From Isochrysis galbana (Eukaryota > Haptophyta > Isochrysidales > Isochrysidaceae), in assembly GCA_018136815.1 (NCBI GenBank), contig CM030931.1:7274399-7338398 (forward strand): a stretch of 64,000 nt of DNA, read 5' to 3'. Both the position numbers and the translations under genes were made by a program. Positions within the stretch are counted from its first letter, which is position 1, and every line of letters begins with the position of its first letter. The notes under the pieces were generated by a model. The model made no database searches. It was given only the letters and a program-made list of their open reading frames with translations, and was not told the DNA's origin. This document shows, in pieces, positions 39,381 through 49,562 of the stretch.

Positions 39381-40178
39381 TGTCGCGGTGGGAGGAGGGG
39401 AGAAGGGGGGAGAGGGGGAAGAGCGAGGGGGGAAGGTGAGAGGGCGGGCTCAGGCGGCAGGCATTGAGCGCGGACGCCCGCGGGAGAGGGGTGTGGGCTT
39501 TTCTTATTGTATGTGAGAGAGAAGAAGACGAGGAAGGGGGGGGGGGGGGGGACCTTCTGAGGGGAGGGGGGCGGCGGGGGGGAGGGAGGGGGAGGGGGGA
39601 GGGTGATGGAGGAACGAAGAGAAGGCGGGGGGGGGGGGGGGGGGAAGAGGGAGGGGGGGGGGGGTACGGGAGGGTAGAGGAGAGAGAGAGAGAGAGAAGA
39701 TGTGAATAGAGGAGGGGAGCCGCCGCGAGCTCTCCTCGCCTCGCTGCCTCGCGGGGCAGGCCCACTCTCTCGGTCTCTCCCCACGCTTTCTCTCTACTCT
39801 GGAGTAGATGGATAATATATCCGCCCCTTCCCCCCTCCCCCCCCCCGCCAGTATCTCTCTACACAGTTCTACCCTCTTCTGGGAGGGGGGCGCCCCCGGG
39901 GCCGGCTGCCGCGCGGCGGGACATTTTGTTTTGGCCACGTGTGCTGCGCAGGGAGCCGGAAAGAGAAAAGAGACGGAGAGGGGGGGAAGGGAGAGCGAGG
40001 GAGAGCGAGGGAGAGGGAGGGAGAGGGAAATGAGGGGACGAGGAGAGAGGGAAGAGAGATGGGGGGGGGGGCGGGGCGGGGAGAGCGGCGCCTGGCAGCG
40101 GGAAGGGGGGGGGGAGGAGGGCGGCGGCGCGTCGGGCGAGACAGCGGCAGGCAGGCAGCGCCGCCGCGGCCGTGCACC
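39381..40178. promoter_or_regulatory. Divergent HECT/NAA15 intergenic region with extreme purine strand bias
   Basis: The plus strand is almost all G/A: G runs at 39537-39551, 39629-39644 and 39653-39663, (GA)n at 39679-39696, and a second GGGAGAG block at 39960-40120. The minus strand is correspondingly C/T-rich. Both genes must start here, so the tracts are likely core-promoter or 5' untranslated sequence able to form G-quadruplex or triplex structures; that is inference. Confidence 0.5.
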
Positions 40179-42779
40179 ATGGCGCCGCCGCTGCCCGCCA
40201 AAGAGGCGACGTTATTCAAGTCTATCGTCAAGCACTATGAGCTCAAGTCGTACAAGAAGGGGCTGCGCGCCGCCGATCAGGTCCTCAAGAAGTTCCCTGA
40301 GCACGGTGAGACGATGGCCATGAAGGGGCTGCTGCTCAATTGCATGGACAAGAAGCAGGAGGCGTACGAGCTGGTGCGCCAGGGTGTCAAGCTGGACATC
40401 AAGTCACAGGTCTGCTGGCACGTCTACGGCCTCCTCTACCGCAGCGACCGGGACTACATGCAGGCGATCAAGTGCTACCGGGGCGCCCTCCGCCATGACC
40501 CTGACAACGTCAAGATCCTGAGGGATCTCTCCATGCTGCAGGTGCAGCTCCGACTGCTGCCTGACTTCCTGGAGACCCGGCAAAAGCTTCTGACGCTCAA
40601 ACCTACCAACCGGATGCACTGGTTTACCTTCGCGGCCGCCCTCCACTTGCTGAAGCGGTATAGCCAGGCAATTGGTGTCGTGGAGGCGTACGAGAAGACC
40701 CTTGAGGGCTCCGACGAGCCAACGCGGGAGCCATATGAGTACTCCGAGATGCTGATGTACAAGAACCAGCTCCTTGAGGAGAGTGGCAGGACACAGCAGG
40801 CGCTCGACCACCTTGACGAGGTGAGGGACAAAGTTGTCGATTGTGTGGCATGGAAGCAAAAGCGGGCGGAGCTGCTTCTCCAGCTGCTCCGCTTCGATGA
40901 TGCCCGCGATCTGTACCTCGAGCTGCTGAAGCGCAACCCGGAACAATTTGCCTGGCACGCCGGCTTGCAGGCTGCAGCGCTCAAGACGCCTAAGCCGACG
41001 GAGCGATGGTTCAATGCGAACGTTACGCCAGCGACGGAGAAAACGCTGCGTGAGCTGTACGTGGACCTGCAGCAGCGCTTCCCGCGCTCGCAAGCGTGCA
41101 AACGGCTGCCACTCGACTTTGCGCGCGACCCGGCTTATTTTGCGTCCAGTTTCAGCGACTACGCCCAGCCCTACCTGAGGAAGGGAGTGCCCTCACTCTT
41201 CGCTGACCTCAAGCCGCTGTGCGAGGAGGGTTCCTCGTCACGCGTCCTATTTGGAGAGCTCGTGAGCGGCTGGCTCCAGTCCTTAGAGCGCACAGGCGCC
41301 TTCCCGGGCACTACTGAGAGCGAGCCTCCCTCGACCATCATGTGGGTCCGCGTGCTCGCCGCCCAGTACTACGATTGCTGTAGTGAGACGAGCAAGGCGC
41401 TCGACCAGATCAGCCAGGCCATAGCGCACACTCCTACATGTCTCGATTTATACATGTTCAAGGCGCGGATCTACAAGCACGCGGGCGACCTTCGTGCCGC
41501 GTCGCGCTGGATGGACGAGGCTCGCAAGATGGATCTCGCTGATCGCTACCTGAACACGAAGGCGACGCGCTACATGCTCCGCGCCGACCAGGTGTCCGAG
41601 GCTGAAAACACTATCGCTTTGTTCACCAAGGACGGGGACACAGGTTCGAACCTGCTCGACATGCAGTGCATGTGGTACGAACTCGAGTGTGGAGCCTCCT
41701 TTCTGCGGACGTCAGACTATGGACGGGCGCTGAAGAACTTCATGCACGTTGAGAAGCACTTCAACGACTTCGCCGAAGATCAGTTCGACTTTCACACCTA
41801 CTGCATCCGCAAGATGACGCTTCGGACTTACATAAGCATGATCCGGCTCGAGGACTCACTGCTTGGACAGAACTTCTACGTCACTGCGGCGTGCGGGATC
41901 GTGGAGACTTACATGCGCATTGTGAGCAAACCCAAGAAGGAGGCAGCGGCAGCGGATGAGGCTGGCGACGGTATGAGCGCAGCTGAGAGGAAGAAGCAAG
42001 AGAGTAAGAGGCGCAAGGCGGAGGCGAAGGCGAGGGCGGAGGCCGAAGCCCAAGCAAAGAAGGATGCGGATGCCAAGGGGGGCAAAGGGAAGAAAGCCGG
42101 TGCTCCGGCCAAGGAGAAACCTGTGGACGAGGACCCCGACGGCAAGGCGCTGGCGCAAGTGGAGGCTCCTCTCGACAAGGCAGCAGTCTATGTGCGAACC
42201 CTCCTCCTCCACGCGCCGACACAGCTGCGGGTCCAAGTGCTCGCTTGTGAGCTCGCGATGGCCCGTTCCAAGTGGCTCTTGGCCTTGCGTGCCTTGCGCA
42301 AGGCCCTTGAGATGGCTCCCAACGATGCAACCGTGCATCGGTGCGTGGTTCGCTTCCTGCACGCGACCAAGGATAACAAGTCGCTGCCGCAGGCTGTCGC
42401 GAAAGTGGTAGCGCGCCAGGCGGAGGAACTGGGACTCGCAAAATATCCCTCGCTTGCCGAACTCAACGATGCTTACTTGTCCCGTGCCAAGAGTGACCCT
42501 ATGGCCCATGTTGCGTACGCTGAGATGCAGGCCTTAATATCACCCGCAGACGCCGCAAAGGCGCGGGAGGTGCTTCTTGGCCTTGATCTCGCGAATGCCA
42601 CGCTCGCTGCGTGCAAGGAGGCTGCTGAGCTGCTCGGCGCGGGGGGTGCTCTCGCTGACATCTCCGCGTCCCAACGTTTCCGCGAGAAAGCCCATGCGCG
42701 ATACCCGTATGCCACGGCTTTTGGGGGAGGGGCCAAAGACGAATTTCCTGGGGATTCCGCTGTTGAGGTTGTGAGTTAG
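40179..42779 (+). CDS. NAA15: NatA N-terminal acetyltransferase auxiliary (scaffold) subunit NAA15
   Basis: An 866-residue single-exon protein, the same length as typical animal NAA15. The ATG at 40179 (CACCATGG context) is chosen because the following MAPPLPAKEATLFKSIVKHY is the conserved family start, while the upstream in-frame extension is GA-repeat-coded low complexity. TPR repeats run throughout (for example KKGLRAADQVLKKFPEHGET, YMQAIKCYRGALRHDPDN). A Lys/Ala/Glu-rich charged segment at about 585-650 (AAERKKQESKRRKAEAKARA) corresponds to the basic linker of the family. The protein wraps the NAA10 catalytic subunit and anchors it to ribosomes for co-translational N-terminal acetylation. 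Confidence 0.96.
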   Translation: MAPPLPAKEATLFKSIVKHYELKSYKKGLRAADQVLKKFPEHGETMAMKGLLLNCMDKKQEAYELVRQGVKLDIKSQVCWHVYGLLYRSDRDYMQAIKCYRGALRHDPDNVKILRDLSMLQVQLRLLPDFLETRQKLLTLKPTNRMHWFTFAAALHLLKRYSQAIGVVEAYEKTLEGSDEPTREPYEYSEMLMYKNQLLEESGRTQQALDHLDEVRDKVVDCVAWKQKRAELLLQLLRFDDARDLYLELLKRNPEQFAWHAGLQAAALKTPKPTERWFNANVTPATEKTLRELYVDLQQRFPRSQACKRLPLDFARDPAYFASSFSDYAQPYLRKGVPSLFADLKPLCEEGSSSRVLFGELVSGWLQSLERTGAFPGTTESEPPSTIMWVRVLAAQYYDCCSETSKALDQISQAIAHTPTCLDLYMFKARIYKHAGDLRAASRWMDEARKMDLADRYLNTKATRYMLRADQVSEAENTIALFTKDGDTGSNLLDMQCMWYELECGASFLRTSDYGRALKNFMHVEKHFNDFAEDQFDFHTYCIRKMTLRTYISMIRLEDSLLGQNFYVTAACGIVETYMRIVSKPKKEAAAADEAGDGMSAAERKKQESKRRKAEAKARAEAEAQAKKDADAKGGKGKKAGAPAKEKPVDEDPDGKALAQVEAPLDKAAVYVRTLLLHAPTQLRVQVLACELAMARSKWLLALRALRKALEMAPNDATVHRCVVRFLHATKDNKSLPQAVAKVVARQAEELGLAKYPSLAELNDAYLSRAKSDPMAHVAYAEMQALISPADAAKAREVLLGLDLANATLAACKEAAELLGAGGALADISASQRFREKAHARYPYATAFGGGAKDEFPGDSAVEVVS

Positions 42780-43158
42780 ACGCAAGAGAGTACGTGCTGA
42801 CTCACTTTATTCACGCGGGCCATGGCTAAATGGCCATGGCGACGTCAACCCGTGACGAAACGCCCTTTGAGACGGCTGCTATGCAACCGCTTCAACCTCG
42901 GCCTTCATCTTTTTTTTGCCCGAGGAGATCCTTGCGTTGCACGGGAGCCTGCCTCCTCGCTACCGCTGGCGCAGCCTTATGCCAGCCTCTTCGAGCAATC
43001 CTACGCGTGTGCACATGGGAGCGTCGAGAGCGTGTGAGAGTATAAAAAAGGCATGCCCAGGGCTATTACCATAAGCTCTCAACATGGATTAAATACCATG
43101 TTCTAGCTAGTTGGGCTGTAAGTACTGATATTAGTACTGATGCATTATTTTTTTTATT
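42780..43158. other. 3' flank of NAA15 with small palindromes
   Basis: AACATGG-attaaata-CCATGTT (43081-43102) and AGTACTgatattAGTACT (43121-43138) are short hairpins, and GTATAAAAAAGGC lies at 43029-43041. No gene follows on the plus strand before the retroposon. Confidence 0.4.
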
Positions 43159-44286
43159 TTTAGCAAATTTTTATGGATCGCGAAGCGGCAAAGGAATGGG
43201 ACTAGCGCTCACTCATGACAGGACTCCCTGCCGCGGCAAGCGCAAGCACCCTTCCCCCCTTGTGCCACCCAGCTCTTCACTAGCCTTCTACCTGCGCTAG
43301 CCGGAGCGCCCCTCCCTCCACACTCAGACAGCCCCCCACGCCAGGATCCTGTATTGGTCTCGCAGGCAAGGGGGCCTAATGGGAGGGTGAGGAGCAACTC
43401 CTCAAAGAGGAGCTGTGGGGAAGGAGATGTCTGAGTGGCGGCGCTATACCCTTGCGCTAGGCATGGGCAGCGACGCCGCCTCAAGACATGTCCTCCCTCT
43501 TGTCTTGAGTCGAAATTTTTGGTGCTTGAAACAGAGGACGAGGGGGTTTGTGCTTCTTGGGTTGGTTGTAGATGGAAGAGGGAGTGGGAAAGGAAGTGAA
43601 GTGTTGAAAGAGGGCCCAAGGCAGGGCACTGAGTTGTAGGTACTTGTGGCCCACAAGAGTGGGGCGAAGACGAGAAGTGTATCAACATGTGTCTTGAGTT
43701 GAAATTTTTGGTGCTTGAAACACAAGGCGAGGGGGTTCGTGTTGTTTGGGTTGGTTGTAGTGTGAAGGGGGAGTGGGAGAGGGAGTCAAGTGTTGAAAGA
43801 GGGCCCAAGGCAGGGCACTGAGTTGTAGGTACTTGTGGCCCACAAGAGTGGGGTGAAGATGAGAAGTGTGTCAACATGTTGGAAAACAGAGGCATTGAGT
43901 GCTCTCTGTGGAAGATTGATGGTTGTGAAGTGCCCTCCCATGTTGGGTGCACTGATGGTAGAGGTTTCCACCATGGGGAGGGCAGCTGAACTGCCCTCCC
44001 ACATGAGGTGCTCTTGGGGTGGGAGGGTTTCCCACTGTTGGAGGGGGTCTCAAAGACCCCCTGCATGATGCGCAGAGCCATGGTGGCAACCTGTTCGGTG
44101 CCAGTGCTCGCCACCCCGCGCGCTCGCGCGGGTGTGGTTTGGATGGGCTGGATGGGCTTTGAGAGGGCTTTCTGACGAGCCGCCTCGGGCGGCGTGGGGC
44201 GTCCCAGGTGGGGCGCAGTGGCGAGGGTCGCCTGAGGCTCGGGAGCGGTCGCGGCACGCTCCATAGTTCAAACTATAACAATAGTT
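43159..44286 (-). mobile_element. 1.1-kb retroposon with repetitive ORF, copy 1
   Basis: On the minus strand it starts AACTATTGTTATAGTTTG then CTATGGAGCGTGCC, codes for 351 residues (44264-43209) and ends CCATAAAAATTTGCTAAAAAT. The protein starts MERAATAPEPQATL and contains two to three imperfect repeats of about 60 residues (SPHSCGPQVPTTQCPALGP...). It has no polymerase. Copy 2 at 47210-48352 is about 90 per cent alike by eye and inverted. No TSD was seen around this copy. Confidence 0.8.
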
Positions 44287-44785
44287 CCCCCCTAACATGG
44301 TAGCGGATTTATTTCGCGAAATTCACCCCCGCTGACGAGGGGTGTCGGGTCCCCCGGTGAGGAGGTGTGGCGGGGGGGGGGGTGCGCGGCGAGGTGGCGT
44401 GGCATCGCCCTCGTCCGAGGGACTCGGAGGATTTTGTGGAGTCCCCCTCGGAGGAGGGACTCGGAGGATTTTGTGGAGTCCCCCTCGGAGGAGGGACTCG
44501 GAGAAAGGCATGTGTTTTGTGGAGTCGCGAGGGAAGAAGGGATTCGGAGAGAGGGTTGGCGACACCCCCACTCCACGGGAACCCGTTCACGCCATATTCA
44601 CGCCTGTGCATTCACGCCATATTCACGCCTGGTCATTCACACCATATTCACACCACCCCTCGCGAGCGTGGAGCGCCGGTAGCCCACGCCCCCAAAAGAC
44701 ACCACATTCACCGCGCGACCCCCCTTCCCGGCCCCCCTTCCCGACCCCCCTTCCCGGCGGCAAGGCGGCCAGGGGTGGCGGCCTC
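44287..44785. repeat. Tandem repeats
   Basis: A 37-bp unit beginning GACTCGGAGGATTTTGTGG repeats at 44421, 44458 and (partial) 44495. A 26-bp TTCACGCCATATTCACGCCT unit repeats at 44588-44660. A 13-bp CCCCCCTTCCCGG unit repeats three times at 44717-44757. No gene. Confidence 0.8.
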
Positions 44786-45100
44786 TCACATCCTCTTGCG
44801 GCCACGCCCGGCAGGCCCACTGCCACTGGCCACGTCGCCCAGTAACGGAGCGCTCTCCGATGCCGCCCGAAATTGCGCACCCAGGTGCTGGCCCTGGCTT
44901 GCGGTGCGAATCACGGTCCGGAAAAACTCCCCTTGGCCACTTGCGTGCAGATCGTCACGGAGGCGCTGCAAAATCATGCCCACCGAAAAAATGGGCCGCG
45001 TGCGAAGAGTCTCCATCATATCGAGGTCAATGTCCAGGCGCTTACAGCGATCCACGATGTACGCCTCATCCATCGGAGGACCACCCTCCTGAGTCAGCGC
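44786..45100 (-). CDS. Unrecognised exon or small protein
   Basis: Minus-strand frame, 95 residues from the ATG at 45073 and open further upstream to an AG acceptor-like site (GACTCAG|GAGGG, about 45091). The sequence MDEAYIVDRCKRLDIDLDMM...RPIFSVGMILQRLRDDLHA has ordinary protein composition with amphipathic helices, unlike the repeat-coded frames beside it, so it may be the last exon of a gene whose 5' part lies to the right. No family recognised. The upstream minus frame (45094-45522, Ser/Arg/Pro-rich) is doubtful. Confidence 0.4.
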   Translation of the reverse strand, partial: ALTQEGGPPMDEAYIVDRCKRLDIDLDMMETLRTRPIFSVGMILQRLRDDLHASGQGEFFRTVIRTASQGQHLGAQFRAASESAPLLGDVASGSGPAGRGRKRM

Positions 45101-45329
45101 CCCCTCGCGAACAAGCGCAAAGGCGCGCCCGCCCGCTCCCTCCCCCCCATCTCTCTGACGGACTGGAGGTTACGGATGGAACAGGAGGAACCGGATGGGG
45201 CGGAAGGTAGGCGGCGGAAGCGCGGAAGGCACGGCCTTTTGGGCATTGGCGGGTTGGACGGGCTGACCATCTTCCATGGTTGGAAGATGGATGGCGGGCA
45301 GTGGCGAGGGCGAGCGCGAGGACGGAGCG

Positions 45330-45640
45330 GACAAAGCGGACAGCGAGTGTGAGTGAGTGAGTGAGTGGATTTGGTTGGTGTTATTGTAAGATTGCTTGTT
45401 ACGACGGAGCGAGAGCGAGAGCGAGAACGAGGGAGCGAGGAGCGACTGGGGCGAGGGACGAGGGCGACAGAGGCCGACAGGGTACCAATCCGACTAGTCC
45501 GACAACAATCCGAGACACGCACACTCGACTTTCACCCAACATTCCTCCACACTAACGTATCTTTCACCACTTGGGCGGGGAAGACACAGAAGGAAGGAAA
45601 CAAGGAAGAGAAAGCCGACAAGAGAGCGACGATGCGACGG
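45330..45640. repeat. Purine-rich simple repeats
   Basis: (GAGT)n at 45347-45366 and GAGCGAGA repeats at 45408-45450. No gene. Confidence 0.6.
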
Positions 45641-45649
45641 AAGAGCCGA

Positions 45650-46075
45650 CGGCGAACGGCGAAGTGTCGTTCCGTCAATTGTGGGACATCAGTCGATTTG
45701 AGCGATCGAATGTCCACAATTGTATATGGAGCAGTATTTTAAAATTGAATGCAGACTAGCATAACAACTTTTTTTCTCTGCTTCCCCCGCGGTGCATGTT
45801 CCCCCCGAGGGAGACGCCGTGTCAGAGCTTTTCCCCTGTGTCTCCTCTAAAGGCCGACAATTACATAAACACTCATTTTCAGAGATATTTCACGTGGAGC
45901 ACTTGTGATGACTTGCAATCACATCGTGCACGCCGTGCATGGGCACGGCGCGATGTGCATCGGTCCCCCCGCGGATACGCCGTGCGTGCGCACGTCGATT
46001 TTTCCCTCTGCGTACCCCCTAAGGCCCACAACCACGTAAACAAGCCGTGTAAGATATGTTTCTTTACGCAGTCTC
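45650..46075 (-). repeat. Interspersed repeat, inverted relative to 61690-62235
   Basis: The minus strand shares long blocks with the plus strand at 61950-62230: TGGACATTCGATCGCTCAA, CATTTAATTTTAAAATA-type AT words, GGAAGCAGG, and GATGCACATCGCGCCGTGCC. It abuts the C-terminal end of the VLTF3-like frame. One 150-bp unit of the tandem repeat seen at 61690 is present here. Confidence 0.75.
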
Positions 46076-46621
46076 CACCTTGAGCATCCACTCGTTAAAG
46101 TGGTTGAGCCGCTTGTAGCTGAAGGCGCTGAACTCGACCTCGTCGCCGTACGAGACGGCGGAGGAGGTGGCGTCGAGGTACGCGGTCGCGGCGCCGCACG
46201 AGGGGCACGCGAGCAGCGACTTGGCGCTGAGCAGCAGCAGCGCCGTGCCGCCGCACACGTCGCTCATGTCCAGCCGCAGCCGCGGCGCCTCCCCGTGCAG
46301 GTCGGCGAGGTACTCGCCCACGAGCGCGGCGCCCACCGCCGCGCCGCTCACGTCCGACTCCTTCGAGACGTAGGCGTCGATGCTGCACGCCCCCAGCGCG
46401 CCGACGGGCGCGGGCGCCGGGTGCACACGCGCGCGCTTGCCGCCCGTCGCGCCTCCGCCCGGCGCGTGCGCGTGGCTGCGCGCCTGGATGTACGGCTGCA
46501 GCTTGCGCTCGTACTCGAGCATGTGCTCGCCGTTGGCGAGGCGCGCCTCGCGCTCACGCAGCGCACAGGCGCGCTGGAGGAGCTCAACGCGCGCGCGGTG
46601 CTGCCAGTGGCGCGTGCACAT
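46064..46621 (-). pseudogene. VLTF3-like late transcription factor fragment of giant-virus type
   Basis: A 185-residue minus-strand frame. Its C-terminal third has a zinc-binding pair (LACPSCGAATAYLDATSS) and the hallmark FSYKRLNHFNEWML, as in poxvirus/NCLDV VLTF3 family proteins. The N-terminal half is Ala/Arg-rich and less certain. VLTF3 proteins normally continue for more than 100 residues after this motif. Here the frame stops four codons later (VETA) where the interspersed repeat begins, and on the 5' side the retroposon at 46672 starts just 50 bp before the ATG. It therefore looks like a truncated relic, either of an endogenised algal NCLDV or of a captured host copy. GC and codon use look like the host's. 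The AAG|GTGGAG near the end could also be a splice donor, but no following exon was found. Confidence 0.6.
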
Positions 46622-46671
46622 GGTGATGGTGATTGAACGCTTTTCTATGCTGTGGGTGATGGTGATTCAGC

Positions 46672-47155
46672 GCTTCTCGCCTCCCAGAGGCTCAGGAGCG
46701 CCAGCGAGTGAGAGGCAGGGGAGGCCAGGGCCCAGCCCCAGCCTCCTCTGCCCCCAGAGCTAGCCTCCAGGAGCCTCCAGGGGCCGCAGGAGAGGGGAGA
46801 GAGAGCGCGGAGAAGGGGGTGGGCGGAGCGAGAGCTCAGCCCACCGAAAAATCGGTAAGTCCCGCTCCTGTTTACAGGATAAGTCGGGACAGAGTCGGCC
46901 GCCCACCGCCCACTCGGAGACGCAGGAGGAAGGGGGGGAAAGATCACCGGGGGGAGGCGCGGGCCACCGGCCACCGGACCATGTCTAACTAAGCCCTTCA
47001 CCCCTATCCCCCTAGTAGTGTACGGGGGGAGCCGCCTGATGGCGGGGGGAGAAGGGCCGGGGGAATGGGGGTGTAGAAAGTATGCTACGTACTACGTGCA
47101 GTAGGTAGTGGTTCCATTCGCCGCGAGTGCGGTAAGAATATTAAAAGGTTTTTTA
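46672..47155 (+). mobile_element. 5'-truncated copy of the 760-bp retroposon
   Basis: It matches the second half of 26854-27618 in the same orientation, from CCAGAGGCTCAGGAGCGCC to the 3' end GTGCGGTAAGAATATTAAAAGG then TTTTTT. No clear TSD. Confidence 0.8.
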
Positions 47156-47209
47156 TGTTAGTACCGGCCTAGTGGCAGTAGATCGATGTAGATAGATTAT
47201 TATATTATT

Positions 47210-48352
47210 CAAACTATTGTTATAGTTTGACCTATGGAGCGTGCCGCGACCGCTCCCGAGCCCCAGGCGACCCTCGCCACCGCGCCCCACCTGGGACGCC
47301 CCATGCCGCCCGAGGCGGCTCGTCAGAAAGCCCTCTCAAAGCCCATCCAGCCCATCCAAACCACACCCGCGCAAGCGCGCGGGGTGGCGAGCACTGGCAC
47401 CGAACAGGTTGCCACCATGGCTCTGCGTAGCATGCAGGGGGTCTTTGAGACCCCCTCCAACAGTGGGAAACCCTCCCACCCCAAGAGCACCTCATGTGGG
47501 AGGGCAGCTCAGCTGCCCTTCCCATGGTGGAAACCTCTACCATCAGTGCACCCATCATGGGAGGGCACTTCACAACCATCGATCTTCCATGGAGAGCACC
47601 CCATGCCTCTGTTTCCCAACATGTTGACACACTTGTTTCCTTCACCCCACTCTTGTGGGCCACAAGTATCTACAGCTCAGTACCCTGCCTTGGGCCCTCT
47701 TTCAACACTAGACTCCCTCTCCCACTCCCCCTTCACACCACAACCAACCCAAACAGCACGAACCCCCTCACCCTCTGTTTCAAGCACCAAAACTTTCAAC
47801 TCAAACTCAAGACCCATGTTGATACACTTACACTTATCGTTTTCACACCAATCTTGTGGGCCACAAGCACCTACAACTCAGAGCCCTTTGGGCCCTCTTC
47901 CAATACCTGAATCCCTCTCCCACTCCCTCTTCCAACTACCAACAACCCAAGAAGCACAACCCCCCTCGCCCTCTTTTTCAAGCACCAATAATTTCGACTC
48001 AAGACAAGAGGGAGGACATGTCTTGAGGCGGCGTCGCTGCCCATGCCTAGCGCAAGGGTATAGCGCCCCCACTCAGACATCTCCTTCCCCACAGCTCCTC
48101 TCTGAGGAGTTGCTCCTCTCCCTCCCATTAGGCCCCCTTGCCTGCGAGACCAGAACAGGATCCTGGCGTGGGGGGCTGTTTGAGTGGGGAGGGAGGGGCG
48201 CTACAGCTAGCGCAGGTAGAAAGCTAGTGAAGAGCTGGGTGGCATAAGGGGGAAGGGTGCTTGCGCTTGCCGCGGCAGGGAGTCCTGTCTTGAGTTAGCG
48301 CTAGTTCCGTTCCTTTGCCGCGCCGCGACCCATAAAAATTTGTTAAAAATTT
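47210..48352 (+). mobile_element. 1.1-kb retroposon with repetitive ORF, copy 2, 16-bp TSD
   Basis: Flanked by perfect AGATTATTATATTATT at 47194-47209 and 48353-48368. It starts CAAACTATTGTTATAGTTTG then CCTATGGAGCG, codes for 337 residues (47234-48247, MERAATAPEPQATLATAPHL) and ends CCATAAAAATTTGTTAAAAAT. The frame is intact, which suggests recent movement. The first 20 bases form a small hairpin (AAACTATTGTTATAGTTT). The inverted partner is 43159-44286. Confidence 0.9.
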
Positions 48353-48377
48353 AGATTATTATATTATTGTTGTCAAA

Positions 48378-48521
48378 TCCCCGGAACCGGCTTCTCCGCT
48401 AAAGAGGGAACTGGGGAAGGGGAAGGGGGTCGATAGGGGTTAGGGTTGGGTAGTAGGGAGGTTCACTAGCACGCTGCCTCACGTCGCACATGTAGCGGGG
48501 ATTTTTAAGAAGATTTTTTTT
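48378..48521 (+). mobile_element. 144-bp retroposon tail insertion with 18-bp TSD
   Basis: TATATTATTGTTGTCAAA occurs at 48360-48377 and 48522-48539. The insert ends GGGGATTTTTAAGAAG followed by nine T, like the other T-tailed elements, and is a strongly 5'-truncated copy. Its target partly overlaps the TSD of the neighbouring 1.1-kb element. Confidence 0.85.
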
Positions 48522-48539
48522 TATATTATTGTTGTCAAA

Positions 48540-49562
48540 GCTCAAAACTGTGAGCGTGAAGAGGGTATGACAATTCAAATGTTCGCAATAGCACAGATCG
48601 CTGTAGTTTGCGCAACAGCATAACACACAAAATCGCAAACGCAAAAACCAAGCACGCGTCGCAGCAACGCTCGCGCTTGCCCAAGCGCAAACTCAAGCAG
48701 CAAGGTTTGGACAAAGGAGACTCGCCCTCTTCTTGCCCCTCCAACCTCCTCCCCCGCCCCCTAACAGAGCACTCTCACCCCCTGACCTCTCCCCTCCTTG
48801 CTCTTCGACCACTCCGCATCACGTACGGTGACTAAGCTCCACATTTTCTGACGCAAGCACAACTGTGCGCCAGTATTTGGACCTCGATTTGCGCATAATG
48901 CAGCGGCAGCCCGTTGCAGTATATTGACTACGTCAAGAAGTAACGTCAAGCATTGGCCTCAACAACGAGCACACCTCGGTCAGAAGGAATCCAAGGACAA
49001 TCGGGGCGTGGACCAAACATCCACACACGTGAGCGCCGCCGAGCAACGGTGCCAAAAGTTGCAAGTCAAGTCTCTAAACATAACATCAACTCGGTGGAAA
49101 TGTATGCATCTCAAGGATACGTCGAGGTACACGTGCCTTGGCAAACTTGTCGAAGGTCAGCCATCGGAGTGGTGTCATCGGCGATTTGGACACTTGTGAT
49201 AATACTAGTAGTGGCAACAAACTCCGAATCGGCAACGAACTAGGACTCCTAATCAGCTCAGTCGCATCATCCCGACGGATCGGGATTTGATGCGGACCAT
49301 CTGGGGCGCGCATAGCTCGCGAGGCGTACCATCCCACCAAGAATCAGAAGAGGAAGCGTGTCGAGGAATGCGCCACCTCTTGTGAAGAGCCAATGCATAG
49401 CCCCAGACAATCATATGCCTGCCCATGGCAACTTGTTGCGTCGAGGCAAGATGCAGCCCGAGCCGTCGCGCCAGTCTTTGCGAACTTCTCAGGCCAACGC
49501 GAGATCTAGAAGCCTGCAGCGCAACTTTCTCCACGCCCGAAAGGCTGGAGGCGCAACCATTG
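48540..49562. other. 3' flank of the UBL3/MUB gene
   Basis: No gene recognised on either strand; short frames (48924-49199 plus, 49253-49603 minus) have no domain and overlap the last UBL3 exon. Confidence 0.4.

Noticed and set aside
39308-40231. Long Pro- and Arg/Glu-rich frames on both strands between the HECT and NAA15 genes
   Set aside because: They translate homopurine/homopyrimidine tracts in all frames and have no protein-like composition.
41640-41660. GGTTCGAACC word as a tRNA T-arm
   Set aside because: It lies inside the NAA15 coding frame and no acceptor or anticodon stem surrounds it. No tRNA, rRNA or snRNA gene was recognised in the window.
43029-43102. TATA-like GTATAAAAAAGGC followed by a hairpin as a promoter or terminator
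   Set aside because: No transcript unit starts after it, and it could equally be in the 3' flank of NAA15.
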